DNA of 42,210 nucleotides from positions 1-42,210 of the forward strand of contig JAISLU010000099.1 of NCBI GenBank assembly GCA_031277095.1. The letters run 5' to 3'. The notes below the pieces were generated by a model. That model saw nothing but the letters and a program-made list of their open reading frames with translations, did no database searches and was not told the DNA's origin. This stretch comes from Synergistaceae bacterium. GTDB taxonomy: Bacteria; Synergistota; Synergistia; Synergistales; Aminobacteriaceae. Both the position numbers and the translations under genes were made by a program. Each line of letters begins with the position of its first letter. Position 1 is the first letter of the stretch. This document shows positions 34,338 to 41,950 of the stretch, piece by piece.

Positions 34338-35930
34338 TTACATAATCAAGAAAAAATCAAAAAAAACGAAAACGGCCGCGAAGCAGACCGCAAAGGCGAC
34401 GATGGACAGTTTGACGACAAAACCCTTGGGAAAACTGTGGGAAAGCATCATGAAATTTTTCACGTCCATCATGGGCCCGAACAGCAAAAATCCCATGACC
34501 GCCCCGGGTGGAAATTGATTCGCAAAACTGCGGGCCACCACCGCGTCGGAGGACGAGCAAAGGGAGAGCATGAATCCGGCCAGCATCAAGACCGCCGTGG
34601 AAATCGCCAGCCCAGAGCCGCTCCGCCAGGAGGCAAACACCGTTACGCCCGATGCCTGAAAGATCGAGGAGACCAAAATCCCAACCATCAAATACTTGCC
34701 GACGTCGAAAAACTCGGCCTGGGCATGGCGGAAGAAGAGACCGATCTTCTCCCTGACCCCCAACACAGAGCCCAGGGATTCGTAACAGCCGCACCGGCAC
34801 AGCAGCGCGTCGATCCCCTCTCGGGGCAGCAGCGTTTTTTTCGTTTTTGAGGAACGGACGGCGAGCCCTATTGAAACCGAGCAGAGGACGCCTAATAAAA
34901 TACGCTCGGCGACCACGCGCAGATTTCCGCTGAAAGCGTAGTAAGTGGATAAAATGACGACGGGATTGATGACGGGGGCGGACATCATGAACGTCACGGC
35001 CGCCGGCAACGGAACCCCCTTCCGCACAAGGCTCCTGAAAATCGGGATCGACGCGCAGTCGCACACGGGCAGGCAAAAACCGGAGGCGATCGCCGTCAGC
35101 ATCCCCATACCGATCGTTTTGGGAAATCTTCGTTCTATGGCGGACCTGCTGACAAAAATTTCGATGGCCGAGGAAAGGTGTACCCCGATCAGCAAAAACG
35201 GGACGGCCTGAAGAGCTATCCCCAAAAAGACGTTCACACATTTGTTGACGGGTATCTCCGCCAGCTCCAAAAAGGGCTTGCCGACGATATAAAGCCAGAC
35301 CGTCAGGAGTATCGAGAGGAAAAAAAACGTCAAGGGCGCCCTTCTCTTTTCAAAAAGTTCCTTGTAGACGTTTTTGCAGGAGGAAGCGTCATAGACGGGA
35401 AGACCTTCGTTGACGGCTCTGAGGGCGGCCTTCGCCGTTTCCTTCTCTTTATTTTTATCTTTATCTTTATTTTTATCGTCTTCTCGGCCGTTTCTGAGTA
35501 CCGCGAAGTCGCAATTGGCTATCTGCTCCAGTAAAACGCTGCCGCTTCTGCCGATCAGGGAATTGAGCTGGGCGGCTTCGGCTACGTGCAAGACTTTACT
35601 GATTTTGCAAAACTTTTTAAGGGCAGGATCGAGGAGGATGGCGAGAAGCTGGGAAAAGGGCGCGAAGCCGTTCCACTCGATCCAAATTTCGTCGAAATTG
35701 CCGTTTTCCAGGGACTCCTCCAGCCGACGGACCACCGTTTCCGGCTTGAGCTCCAAGGTTTTTTTGGAGAACACCAGGTTTTCCGCATAGGCCTTCCCGA
35801 GGCTCGCTTCTCCGGCCTCGAACTGCACCACCAGCTTCGATATGTCGTCACCCTCGTCCAGCAACGCGTTCAGGAAGGTGGTTTTACCGGAACCCAAAAA
35901 CCCGGTGACGACGTAGACCGGTATTCTCAT
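34338..35930 (-). CDS. Divergent COG0523 (CobW-like) GTPase fused to a DUF318/ArsP_1-type permease
   Basis: The first ~190 of 530 residues are CobW-like, with a clear P-loop VTGFLGSGKTTFLNALLDEG. The usual CxCC metal motif is absent; the EPSG-type block is replaced by WIEWNGFAPF and the NKxD motif is degraded (LRNGREDD). A charged linker (DKNKDKDKNKEKE) leads into a permease of about eight membrane segments. That part has the DUF318 signature LPVCDCASIPIF, then GVPLPAAVTFMMSAPVINPVV and CSSSDAVVARSF. YcgR-type permeases of this family act in metal or metalloid handling. ATG 35930 overlaps the previous stop as ATGA. The fusion would place a GTPase, or a relic of one, directly on the channel. 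Confidence 0.85.
   Translation of the reverse strand: MRIPVYVVTGFLGSGKTTFLNALLDEGDDISKLVVQFEAGEASLGKAYAENLVFSKKTLELKPETVVRRLEESLENGNFDEIWIEWNGFAPFSQLLAILLDPALKKFCKISKVLHVAEAAQLNSLIGRSGSVLLEQIANCDFAVLRNGREDDKNKDKDKNKEKETAKAALRAVNEGLPVYDASSCKNVYKELFEKRRAPLTFFFLSILLTVWLYIVGKPFLELAEIPVNKCVNVFLGIALQAVPFLLIGVHLSSAIEIFVSRSAIERRFPKTIGMGMLTAIASGFCLPVCDCASIPIFRSLVRKGVPLPAAVTFMMSAPVINPVVILSTYYAFSGNLRVVAERILLGVLCSVSIGLAVRSSKTKKTLLPREGIDALLCRCGCYESLGSVLGVREKIGLFFRHAQAEFFDVGKYLMVGILVSSIFQASGVTVFASWRSGSGLAISTAVLMLAGFMLSLCSSSDAVVARSFANQFPPGAVMGFLLFGPMMDVKNFMMLSHSFPKGFVVKLSIVAFAVCFAAVFVFFDFFLIM
35446..35482 (-). repeat. Hexamer repeat in the GTPase-permease linker
   Basis: On the plus strand there is a run of TTTATC/TTTATT hexamers, encoding alternating DK and NK dipeptides between the two domains of the fusion protein. 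Confidence 0.8.
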
Positions 35931-36943
35931 TTGCAAAATATGTCGGCAAGTTCCGCCCGGTGGATGCCGTGTCCTATGAAGCATATCACGTCTCCGGCGC
36001 TGGGTTTTACGGAGCTGGGCTCTATTGTCAGCTCCCCGGGGAGGTATTGCAGGTTCAAACAGCCGTCTTTCCCTCTGAGGATACCTTTTGCCCGGAGTAC
36101 CTTCCCCCCCCAGAGCTTCTCCATGTCGGATACGCAGGCCCTCAGCTCCCCTTCTCCGAATGTCCGCCCCGGACGCAGGGTGACGCTGTCGAAAAAATCC
36201 TCGGCCGAATGATCGCCGTGCCCATGATCGTGATCGTGATCATGCACATGATCGTGTCCGCAGCATTGAGGGGAGATTTCGGCCATTGTCTTCTGTATTA
36301 TCTCCTGCATTATTTCCTTCGCTGTTTCCTTCGCTGTTTCCTTCGCGGCGTCCCGGCAGGGGGACAATATCTCTCGGGCGGTGATCTGCTCCCAGGGTTG
36401 TGACAGGATTCTCGCGTTTTTGTTGAGCTCCCTCACCCGCCTGCGCGCGGCGTCCGCCGGTGAGACCCTGTTCAAGAGGACGGTGTCGGCGTATCGTATC
36501 TGGTCTTCAAAAAATTCCCCGAAATTGTCGAGATACATTTCGCAGCGGCCGGCGTCCACCACCGTAATGTTATCCCGCAGCTCCGCCAAAGGGGCTATTT
36601 TGGGGTCGAGGCACCCTTGAAGGACGTCGGAGAGTTTGGCGACCCCCGAGGGTTCTATAAGAACCGTGTCCGGCTTGAAACTCTCGATGGTTTCCCCCAG
36701 GGCCTCGACAAAATCCCCGGAGAGAGAGCAGCAGATACACCCTGAGTTTATCTCTGTCACCTGGAGGTCCGTGACCTGAACGCCGCCCGCGCCCAGCAAA
36801 GCGGCATCGATGTTCGCCTCGCCAAAATCGTTTTCCACTATCGCCACTTTGTGGTCTCGGAAGGCCTCGTCCAGCAGCTTTCGGATCAGCGTCGTTTTCC
36901 CGGCGCCCAGAAACCCCGATACGATATATATTCCTGTCGGCAT
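35927..36943 (-). CDS. COG0523 (CobW/YjiA-like) metal-chaperone GTPase
   Basis: This 338-residue G3E GTPase probably delivers or allocates zinc. It shows P-loop GFLGAGKTT (10-18), the metal-binding CxCC motif NSGCICC (Cys69, 71, 72), EPSGVAKLSDV (98-108) and a degenerate NKxD (LNRVS). A linker of AKET repeats (about 200-210) and a His/Asp-rich metal segment (HDHVHDHDHDHGHGDH, about 230-245) precede the CobW C-terminal domain. I start at ATG 36943 with AAGGGTG before it; the longer open frame upstream is only the shadow of the fur gene. It starts 5 bp after fur, which supports zinc-regulated COG0523 function. Confidence 0.92.
   Translation of the reverse strand: MPTGIYIVSGFLGAGKTTLIRKLLDEAFRDHKVAIVENDFGEANIDAALLGAGGVQVTDLQVTEINSGCICCSLSGDFVEALGETIESFKPDTVLIEPSGVAKLSDVLQGCLDPKIAPLAELRDNITVVDAGRCEMYLDNFGEFFEDQIRYADTVLLNRVSPADAARRRVRELNKNARILSQPWEQITAREILSPCRDAAKETAKETAKEIMQEIIQKTMAEISPQCCGHDHVHDHDHDHGHGDHSAEDFFDSVTLRPGRTFGEGELRACVSDMEKLWGGKVLRAKGILRGKDGCLNLQYLPGELTIEPSSVKPSAGDVICFIGHGIHRAELADIFCK
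36307..36344 (-). repeat. 12-bp tandem repeat in the CobW-like gene
   Basis: Two exact copies of GCTGTTTCCTTC (36321-36344) with a degenerate copy before them encode AKET-AKET-AKEI just ahead of the His-rich segment. Confidence 0.88.
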
Positions 36944-36948
36944 ATTTT

Positions 36949-37365
36949 TCACCCTTGCGTATTGCATTTCTTGCAATAACCGTAAATTTCCACCTTGTGC
37001 CCTGTCACGTAAAAATCGTTGTCCTCCAGTTGGGGTATGAACTTTTCCATGGGACAGTTGTCCATTTGAACGACCTTCCGGCAGCTCAAGCAGATGGCGT
37101 AATGCTTGTGTTCGAAGCGGTTCATCTCGTACACTGCGAAGTCGTTGTTCAGCATGGATATTTTCGTCACGATCCCCTTTTTGACAAACAGCTCCAATAT
37201 TCTGTACACGGTCGACAGCCAGACCTTTTCCCCGTCTTTCCGGACCTGGGCGCATATATCCCCCGCGCTCAGGGGAACGGAAGAACCCTCGAGGACCGAG
37301 AGGACGCTTTGTCTTTGCCTGGTTTTCTTGATACCGGCGAGCCATTCCACGTTTGAATATCCCAC
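36949..37365 (-). CDS. Fur family regulator, probably zinc-responsive (Zur)
   Basis: This ~138-residue protein has an N-terminal winged helix (KTRQRQSVLSVLEGSS, then VWLSTVYRILELFVKKGIV). The C-terminal metal/dimer domain has HKHYAICLSCRKVVQ and GHKVEIYGYCKKC; the two CxxC pairs form the structural zinc site. Its place between znuB and the COG0523 GTPase points to zinc as the co-repressor. Start choice is uncertain: GTG 37365 has GAGGAG ten bases upstream, while a TTG at 37383 would add six residues. A binding box was not identified. Confidence 0.88.
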   Translation of the reverse strand: MGYSNVEWLAGIKKTRQRQSVLSVLEGSSVPLSAGDICAQVRKDGEKVWLSTVYRILELFVKKGIVTKISMLNNDFAVYEMNRFEHKHYAICLSCRKVVQMDNCPMEKFIPQLEDNDFYVTGHKVEIYGYCKKCNTQG

Positions 37366-37480
37366 GTTTGCATCGCTCCTCAATAAAGCATATCACCTGC
37401 GGACCCTTGTTTGGTTCATGTATCGGAGTTAAATGATACTCCATTTTGGGCCGCCGCTATCTCGAATCTAAAACCCAAAT

Positions 37481-38281
37481 CTAAAATTTAAGGAGCTTTT
37501 TTGCGGACAAGATGAGGATGAGGCACGCGACTCCCAGGAGTACGATGGTTCCCCCCGGCTTCAACCGGGCGTAGTAGGAAACGTAAAGCCCTGCCGCCGT
37601 GAAAGCGACAGCGAAACACACCGAATAGATGACGGTCCGTTTGTAGCTTGCCCTGAGCTGCATGGCGCACGCCACCGGAATGACCATCATGGACGAGACG
37701 ATCAGCACACCCACCGTTCGCGACGCTATGGACACGGTGATGGCCGTCAGAACCGTGAAGATGTTGTTGACCATGCCGACCGGCACGCCGGCCAAACGGG
37801 CCGCCCTTTCGTCGAAGGCAATAAAAAACAGCTCTTTATACAACAGCACAAACGCCAGCATCACCGCGAAGCTGACGCACACCACCAGCGTCATCTCGAA
37901 ATCGCTGAAGGCCACGATACTGCCGAACAGAAAGCTGTTGAAGTTCGCCGCGTTTTTGACGAACCCGGACAGCACGCCGGCCATTCCGATGCTGGACGAC
38001 AGGACGACGGCGATGGCGATATCGGAGTACTGGGGCATTTTTTTGCGTATGGTCTCGATGCCCAGGGCGGCCACAACACAGGTGACGCCCGCGCCCAAGA
38101 TGGGATTGACCCCCATCACCAGGCCCGCGGCGACTCCCGCCAGGGAGGAGTGGGACAGGGCGTCACCGATCATGGTGAGCCGCTTCAGCACCACCACAAC
38201 CCCGATGCAGGGGATGATCACCGCCAGCAGGAGACCTACGATAAAGGCCCTGCGCATGAACTCGTATTCAAAAAGAGCCAT
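37481..38281 (-). CDS. znuB: Zinc ABC transporter permease ZnuB
   Basis: This 266-residue membrane protein has about eight segments of the ABC-3 family. It shows VLKRLTMIGDALSHSSLAGV, the family's conserved loop near the N-terminus, and later RTVGVLIVSSMMVIPVACAM. I start at ATG 38281 (MALFEYEFMRRAF), which overlaps the znuC end by 14 bp; the longer open frame to 38425 is a shadow of znuC. It forms the membrane channel of the high-affinity zinc (or manganese) importer. Confidence 0.93.
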   Translation of the reverse strand: MALFEYEFMRRAFIVGLLLAVIIPCIGVVVVLKRLTMIGDALSHSSLAGVAAGLVMGVNPILGAGVTCVVAALGIETIRKKMPQYSDIAIAVVLSSSIGMAGVLSGFVKNAANFNSFLFGSIVAFSDFEMTLVVCVSFAVMLAFVLLYKELFFIAFDERAARLAGVPVGMVNNIFTVLTAITVSIASRTVGVLIVSSMMVIPVACAMQLRASYKRTVIYSVCFAVAFTAAGLYVSYYARLKPGGTIVLLGVACLILILSAKKLLKF

Positions 38282-39017
38282 GACGCTTCGCCCCTTCTCG
38301 AGAACGAGCCGGGTGTTTGTGTTTGTGGGACAGCTCCTCGATAAACTGAGTTTTTTCGAGTTCCACGAGGGAACCTTTTTCGAGGCATAGCACCCTCGAA
38401 GCGTATTCCAGGATGTTGTCCACATCGTGGGTGATCATCATCACGGTGATGCCCTGGGTTCCGTTCATCCGGGACAGCAGCTCGAACATGGATACTATGG
38501 AGGGCAGATCCACGCCGCTGGTGGGCTCGTCGAGCATCAGCAACTCAGGATCGCTCACCAGAGCCCGCGCCAACATCACCCGCTGCCTCTGCCCTCCGGA
38601 AAGGTCGCCGATCAGCCGCTTCGCGAACGCCGCCATGCCCACCCGCTCGAGAGACTCGCGCACCTTTTCTCTGTGTTCCTTTTTGGGAAACCGTAAAAAG
38701 CCTATCTGTAAAAACAAATTGCTCATCACGATTTCCTCCACCGTTGCGGGGAAATCCCCGTTCGCCAGAGAACCGTTCTGGGGCAGGTAACCGATGGCGC
38801 GCCGTTCTCTCGGGCGGCTATCGTCTCCGAACAGCCGGATTTTCCCCTTGGGCGAAGCGAGTTCCCCCAGTATCAGGCGAAACAGCGTGCTTTTTCCCGC
38901 GCCGTTAGCGCCTATGACGACGACAAAATCTCCCTTGCGGACGGCAAAACTGACTTGAGAAAAAACCGGCTCTCCTCCGTAGCTGAAGCCTAAATTTTCT
39001 ACCCTGACGACGCACAC
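38268..39017 (-). CDS. znuC: Zinc ABC transporter ATP-binding protein ZnuC
   Basis: This 249-residue ATPase has Walker A GANGAGKST (36-44), Q-loop IGYLPQNG, the signature LSGGQRQRVMLARAL and Walker B LLMLDEPTSGVD, then the H-loop MMITHDVD. The start is GTG at 39017, 8 bp after znuA. It powers import with ZnuB and ZnuA. Confidence 0.94.
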   Translation of the reverse strand: MCVVRVENLGFSYGGEPVFSQVSFAVRKGDFVVVIGANGAGKSTLFRLILGELASPKGKIRLFGDDSRPRERRAIGYLPQNGSLANGDFPATVEEIVMSNLFLQIGFLRFPKKEHREKVRESLERVGMAAFAKRLIGDLSGGQRQRVMLARALVSDPELLMLDEPTSGVDLPSIVSMFELLSRMNGTQGITVMMITHDVDNILEYASRVLCLEKGSLVELEKTQFIEELSHKHKHPARSREGAKRHGSF

Positions 39018-39025
39018 GGCGGCCT

Positions 39026-40009
39026 TTATTGCAGCGCCGCCGCCAAAGACTTCAGGTTTCGCCGCATCACCGCGAAATAATCGATCCCCGACGCGATTTC
39101 TTCCTCACCGAGGCCCTCCATCGGGCTGAGCATGTCCGTCGCCGCGCCCGTGGCTTTCGCAATGGTTTCCGCCACCTTGGGGCTCGCCAGTTCCTCAAAA
39201 AAGATGACTTTTACGCCGTGTTCCTTTACAAAATCGATGATTTCCGCCATTCTCCCCGGGTCCGGCTCCGAATCGGGAGAAAGCCCCTCGATGGGAACCT
39301 GCCGCAGGCCGTATCTCTCGCATATATACCCGAAGGCCTGATGAGTGACGACAATATCCTTCTTGGGCAGAGGGGCGAGGATGTTGGTGAACTCTTTATC
39401 CAGCGCGTCGCACTCCGCGGCGTATTTTTCATAATTGGCCTCGTAATAACTTTTGCCCTCGGGATCGGCCTGGACCAGGGCGTTTTTGATGTTCTCCAAT
39501 TCCGCCTTTGCGTACACCGGAGAAAGCCACACGTGGGGGTCGTGAACCTCGTCCTCGTGTTCATGATCATGCTCTTCGTCTTCATGCTCATCTTCATGTT
39601 CGTCCTCATGAGACTCGTGATGGTGTCCTTCCAAAAGTTTTATGCCTTTGGAGGCCTCCACTGTTATCAATGCGCGATTCTGCAAAACACCGAGGACATC
39701 GCTGACCCAGTGTTCCATCCCGGCCCCGTTGTAAACGAAGACCGCGGCTTTCTCCAGCTCCGCGATATCCGCGGCGGCGGGTTCCCAGTCGTGGGGTTCC
39801 ATCCCCGCCGGGACCATATTGGTCACGCTGACCCTCTCTCCGCCGATTTTCACGGCAAAATCGTACATGGGATAAAAGCTGGCGAGCACGGAGAGTTTTT
39901 GCGACTTGTTCTCATTTACGGCTCCCATGACCGGACTGTACCCTCCCCACCCCTCCAGCAAAACGAGAGCGGCAACACAAACCCAAAGCGTCATACAAAA
40001 ACGTTTCAT
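39026..40009 (-). CDS. znuA: Zinc-binding protein ZnuA of the ABC importer
   Basis: This 327-residue exported cluster A-I (ZnuA/AdcA/TroA) binding protein has a signal peptide (MKRFCMTLWVCVAALVLL, cleaved near VMGAVNE). The metal ligands are in VPAGMEPHDWEP, DPHVWLSP and VTHQAFGYI. A long His/Asp/Glu loop (GHHHESHEDEHEDEHEDEE and on) is characteristic of zinc rather than manganese binders. I use ATG 40009 with GGAGG about ten bases upstream; a start at 40036 would add nine residues. It is the first gene of the metal operon. Confidence 0.94.
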   Translation of the reverse strand: MKRFCMTLWVCVAALVLLEGWGGYSPVMGAVNENKSQKLSVLASFYPMYDFAVKIGGERVSVTNMVPAGMEPHDWEPAAADIAELEKAAVFVYNGAGMEHWVSDVLGVLQNRALITVEASKGIKLLEGHHHESHEDEHEDEHEDEEHDHEHEDEVHDPHVWLSPVYAKAELENIKNALVQADPEGKSYYEANYEKYAAECDALDKEFTNILAPLPKKDIVVTHQAFGYICERYGLRQVPIEGLSPDSEPDPGRMAEIIDFVKEHGVKVIFFEELASPKVAETIAKATGAATDMLSPMEGLGEEEIASGIDYFAVMRRNLKSLAAALQ

Positions 40010-40030
40010 CTCAGAATTTCCTCCATTCAA

Positions 40031-40094
40031 ATTCAATCTCGAAACTAGACTTAAAACTTCATTTCAAAACTTAATTTCAAAATTTAACTCTACA
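40031..40094 (-). repeat. 13-bp degenerate tandem repeats upstream of znuA
   Basis: ACTTCATTTCAAA and ACTTAATTTCAAA (40056-40081, plus strand) are flanked by looser copies on both sides, giving about five units. The array begins some 20 bp upstream of the znuA start, just behind its ribosome-binding site. Confidence 0.75.
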
Positions 40095-40126
40095 ACCTCT
40101 TCACAAACTGGATAAAATTCATAAAG

Positions 40127-40230
40127 AGTGTCGTTTAACTTAAAAAATGTTAAATTTACACGCGCTAAATAGGGCAATTGACTTGTTTTTTAGCTATTCT
40201 AACTTTAGGTTTTTTATTTTAATCACTATA
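40127..40230 (+). repeat. ~100-bp dispersed element, copy 2
   Basis: This copy reads in the plus direction, toward the Leu/Ile/Val-type binding-protein gene, and is inverted relative to copy 1 at 12863-12964. The core TCGTTTAACTTAAAAAAT, the block TTTACACGCGCTAAATAG and the end ACTTTAGG...AATCACTATA are shared. Copy 2 has an extra ACTTG, creating TTGACT. Its left end (AGTG before TCG) deviates from copy 1, so its terminal inverted repeat is worn. It lies between the divergent znuA and binding-protein genes. Confidence 0.75.
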
Positions 40231-40250
40231 AATGCAAATTACTTGCATTT
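40230..40250. promoter_or_regulatory. Operator-like dyad next to repeat copy 2
   Basis: AAATGCAA, spacer ATTAC, TTGCATTT form a perfect 8-bp inverted repeat directly after the TATAAA at the end of the element. Its size and position suit a repressor site. No regulator is identified. Confidence 0.45.
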
Positions 40251-40347
40251 GATGGGATTTTACCCTCGCCGATTTGCGATGTCAAGGGACGCCCCATATT
40301 CCGGCACAGAGGAGCCCGCACACAGAAATATAAATTTTATTTTAGTA

Positions 40348-40376
40348 TTGACTTCAAAAAGAAACTAAAATATAAT
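40348..40376 (+). promoter_or_regulatory. Sigma-70 promoter of the Leu/Ile/Val-type binding-protein gene
   Basis: TTGACT (40348-40353), a 17-bp spacer and TATAAT (40371-40376) lie 140 bp upstream of the start codon. An inverted repeat ATTTTAGT/ACTAAAAT (40339-40346 and 40364-40371) brackets the -35 box and could be an operator. Confidence 0.8.
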
Positions 40377-40515
40377 TCCCTCCATATTTTCTACGGGATG
40401 GGTGTTTGGGGTTTTTATTTGATGCGTATATTTGGATTTTCTGTTGGGTTTCGGGAATGAGATTTTGCAGGGGTATGTATTTGAGAGTATATTTCTTGAA
40501 AGAAGGAATGAAGGA

Positions 40516-41691
40516 ATGAAGTTGTCGGGAAAAAGTTTATGGGTGTCGGTGCTTGGGCTTGTTTTTGGATTTATTCTTGGGCTTGGGGGAGGGGCTGCGG
40601 CGGCCGAGCCGATCAAGATTGGATATCTGGCGACTCTGACGGGTGAAGGCGCGACGTGGGGACAGCACGAGCGCGACGCGGCCATGATGGCGGTGAAGGA
40701 AGTCAACGATAAGGGAGGGCTTCTGGGGCGTCCCGTGGAGCTGATCTGCTATGACATCAAGGGCAAGCCGGAGGATGCGGTGAACGCCATCCGCAAGCTG
40801 ATCTTCGACGACAAGGTCGTCGCCATCGGAGGCAGCAACTACAGCGGCATACAACTCGCCGTGGCGCCCATCGCCGACAAAGAGCAGGTGCCCGTGGTCT
40901 CCAGTTCCGCGACCAACCCCGCCGTCACGGTGGACCCCAACACCGGCAAGGTTCGTCCCTACATGTTCCGTATCACCTACACCGACCCGTACCAAGGGAT
41001 GATCATCGCCGACTATCTGATCAAAAAATGCGGGGCCAAAAAATTGGCGATTATCGGCGACATCGGCGACGCTTATTCCGAGGGATTGACGGAGTTCGTG
41101 AAAGCCCGAGCGGAGGAGCTGGGCACGGAGAACAAATTTTGGGCCTACCGGGGCGGCGACGTGGACTTCCGCGCGCAGTTGACGGAGGCCAAGGCCTGGG
41201 GCGCGGACGCGGTGGCCCTCACGATGCTCTATAAAGAGATGGGGCTGGTGATCAAACAGGCAGCCGAGCTGGATTGGAAGCCTTTGTTTATGGGCGGCGA
41301 CGGCTACAGCCCCAATATTTTCGAGATTGCCGGCGACGCGATGGAGGGAACGTTCTGGGTTTATGCCATGAGCGAGAACGACCCTCAGCTTGCGGGACTG
41401 ATCGGAAAATATGAGAAAGAGTACGGCACGAAGCCCACGGAAATACTGAACATGACCTTCGGTTACGACATTCTTCAACTGATATGTCATGCCATCGTGA
41501 CGGCGGGGAAGGCCGAGGGCCCGGCCATCCGGGACGCCATCGAAAACACCGAGGACCTCCAGGTGACCCACTTCAAGTGGACGGTGGACAAAGCAACCCA
41601 CAATCCTTTGAACAAGCCCGCTGCCATCCTTCAGGCCAAAGGCGGCAAGGTGATTTACCTGGAAACCTGGACCCCTCAGGCGTCGTTCTGA
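40516..41691 (+). CDS. Branched-chain amino acid-type ABC transporter substrate-binding protein
   Basis: This 391-residue exported type I periplasmic binding protein (Peripla_BP_6, LivJ/LivK-like) has a signal peptide (MKLSGKSLWVSVLGLVFGF, cleaved near AAAAEP). The mature part starts IKIGYLATLTGEGATWGQHE and continues with VELICYDIKGKPEDAVNAIR, VVSSSATNPAVT and KKLAIIGDIGDAYSEG, all family blocks. The ligand may be a branched-chain or other amino acid, or a small amide. The start at 40516 has AAGGA eight bases upstream. No permease or ATPase follows inside the window, only a strong inverted repeat, so it seems to be transcribed alone. Confidence 0.9.
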   Translation: MKLSGKSLWVSVLGLVFGFILGLGGGAAAAEPIKIGYLATLTGEGATWGQHERDAAMMAVKEVNDKGGLLGRPVELICYDIKGKPEDAVNAIRKLIFDDKVVAIGGSNYSGIQLAVAPIADKEQVPVVSSSATNPAVTVDPNTGKVRPYMFRITYTDPYQGMIIADYLIKKCGAKKLAIIGDIGDAYSEGLTEFVKARAEELGTENKFWAYRGGDVDFRAQLTEAKAWGADAVALTMLYKEMGLVIKQAAELDWKPLFMGGDGYSPNIFEIAGDAMEGTFWVYAMSENDPQLAGLIGKYEKEYGTKPTEILNMTFGYDILQLICHAIVTAGKAEGPAIRDAIENTEDLQVTHFKWTVDKATHNPLNKPAAILQAKGGKVIYLETWTPQASF

Positions 41692-41734
41692 AAATCACAT
41701 ATACTCGAGCAAACTTTTTTTACAAAACCCTCAA

Positions 41735-41777
41735 TCAACGCAAAACAAGGCCGTGTTCCGCCTTTGTTTTGCGTTGA
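41735..41777. terminator. Long stem-loop after the binding-protein gene
   Basis: TCAACGCAAAACAAGGC pairs with GCCTTTGTTTTGCGTTGA (17 pairs, one bulge) around an 8-nt loop, 43 bp after the stop. No T-run follows on the plus strand. It probably ends or stabilises the transcript; classic rho-independent termination is not certain. Confidence 0.6.
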
Positions 41778-41870
41778 TAGCGGATTACGGGCCTTTCTGT
41801 CCTTGGCGATATCCCAAAGATCTCTGCTGATGAAATCGATGCCGCCAGGAAAAGAACCCATCGTGATCCC

Positions 41871-41900
41871 TGACGACACGAATGCTGACGACACGAATGT
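41871..41900. repeat. 15-bp direct duplication
   Basis: TGACGACACGAATGC is followed at once by TGACGACACGAATGT in the spacer before the Rpn-type gene, differing only at the last base. The function is unknown. Apart from this and the stem-loop, 41692-41950 holds nothing recognisable. Confidence 0.8.
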
Positions 41901-41950
41901 GTGTTACGCCTCGTTGACGATATAATAACGGGCAGGAGAGGTGAAATGGC

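Noticed and set aside
36944-37444. N-terminal extension of the CobW-like protein
   Set aside because: These codons are an out-of-frame reading of the fur gene. The true start is the ATG at 36943 right before the P-loop.
38282-38425. N-terminal extension of ZnuB
   Set aside because: It overlaps znuC in another frame and lacks homology; ATG 38281 gives a standard ZnuB.
39550-39625. Repeat-like His/Asp/Glu codons in znuA as a slippage array
   Set aside because: A His-rich loop is normal for ZnuA-type zinc binders, so it needs no special explanation.
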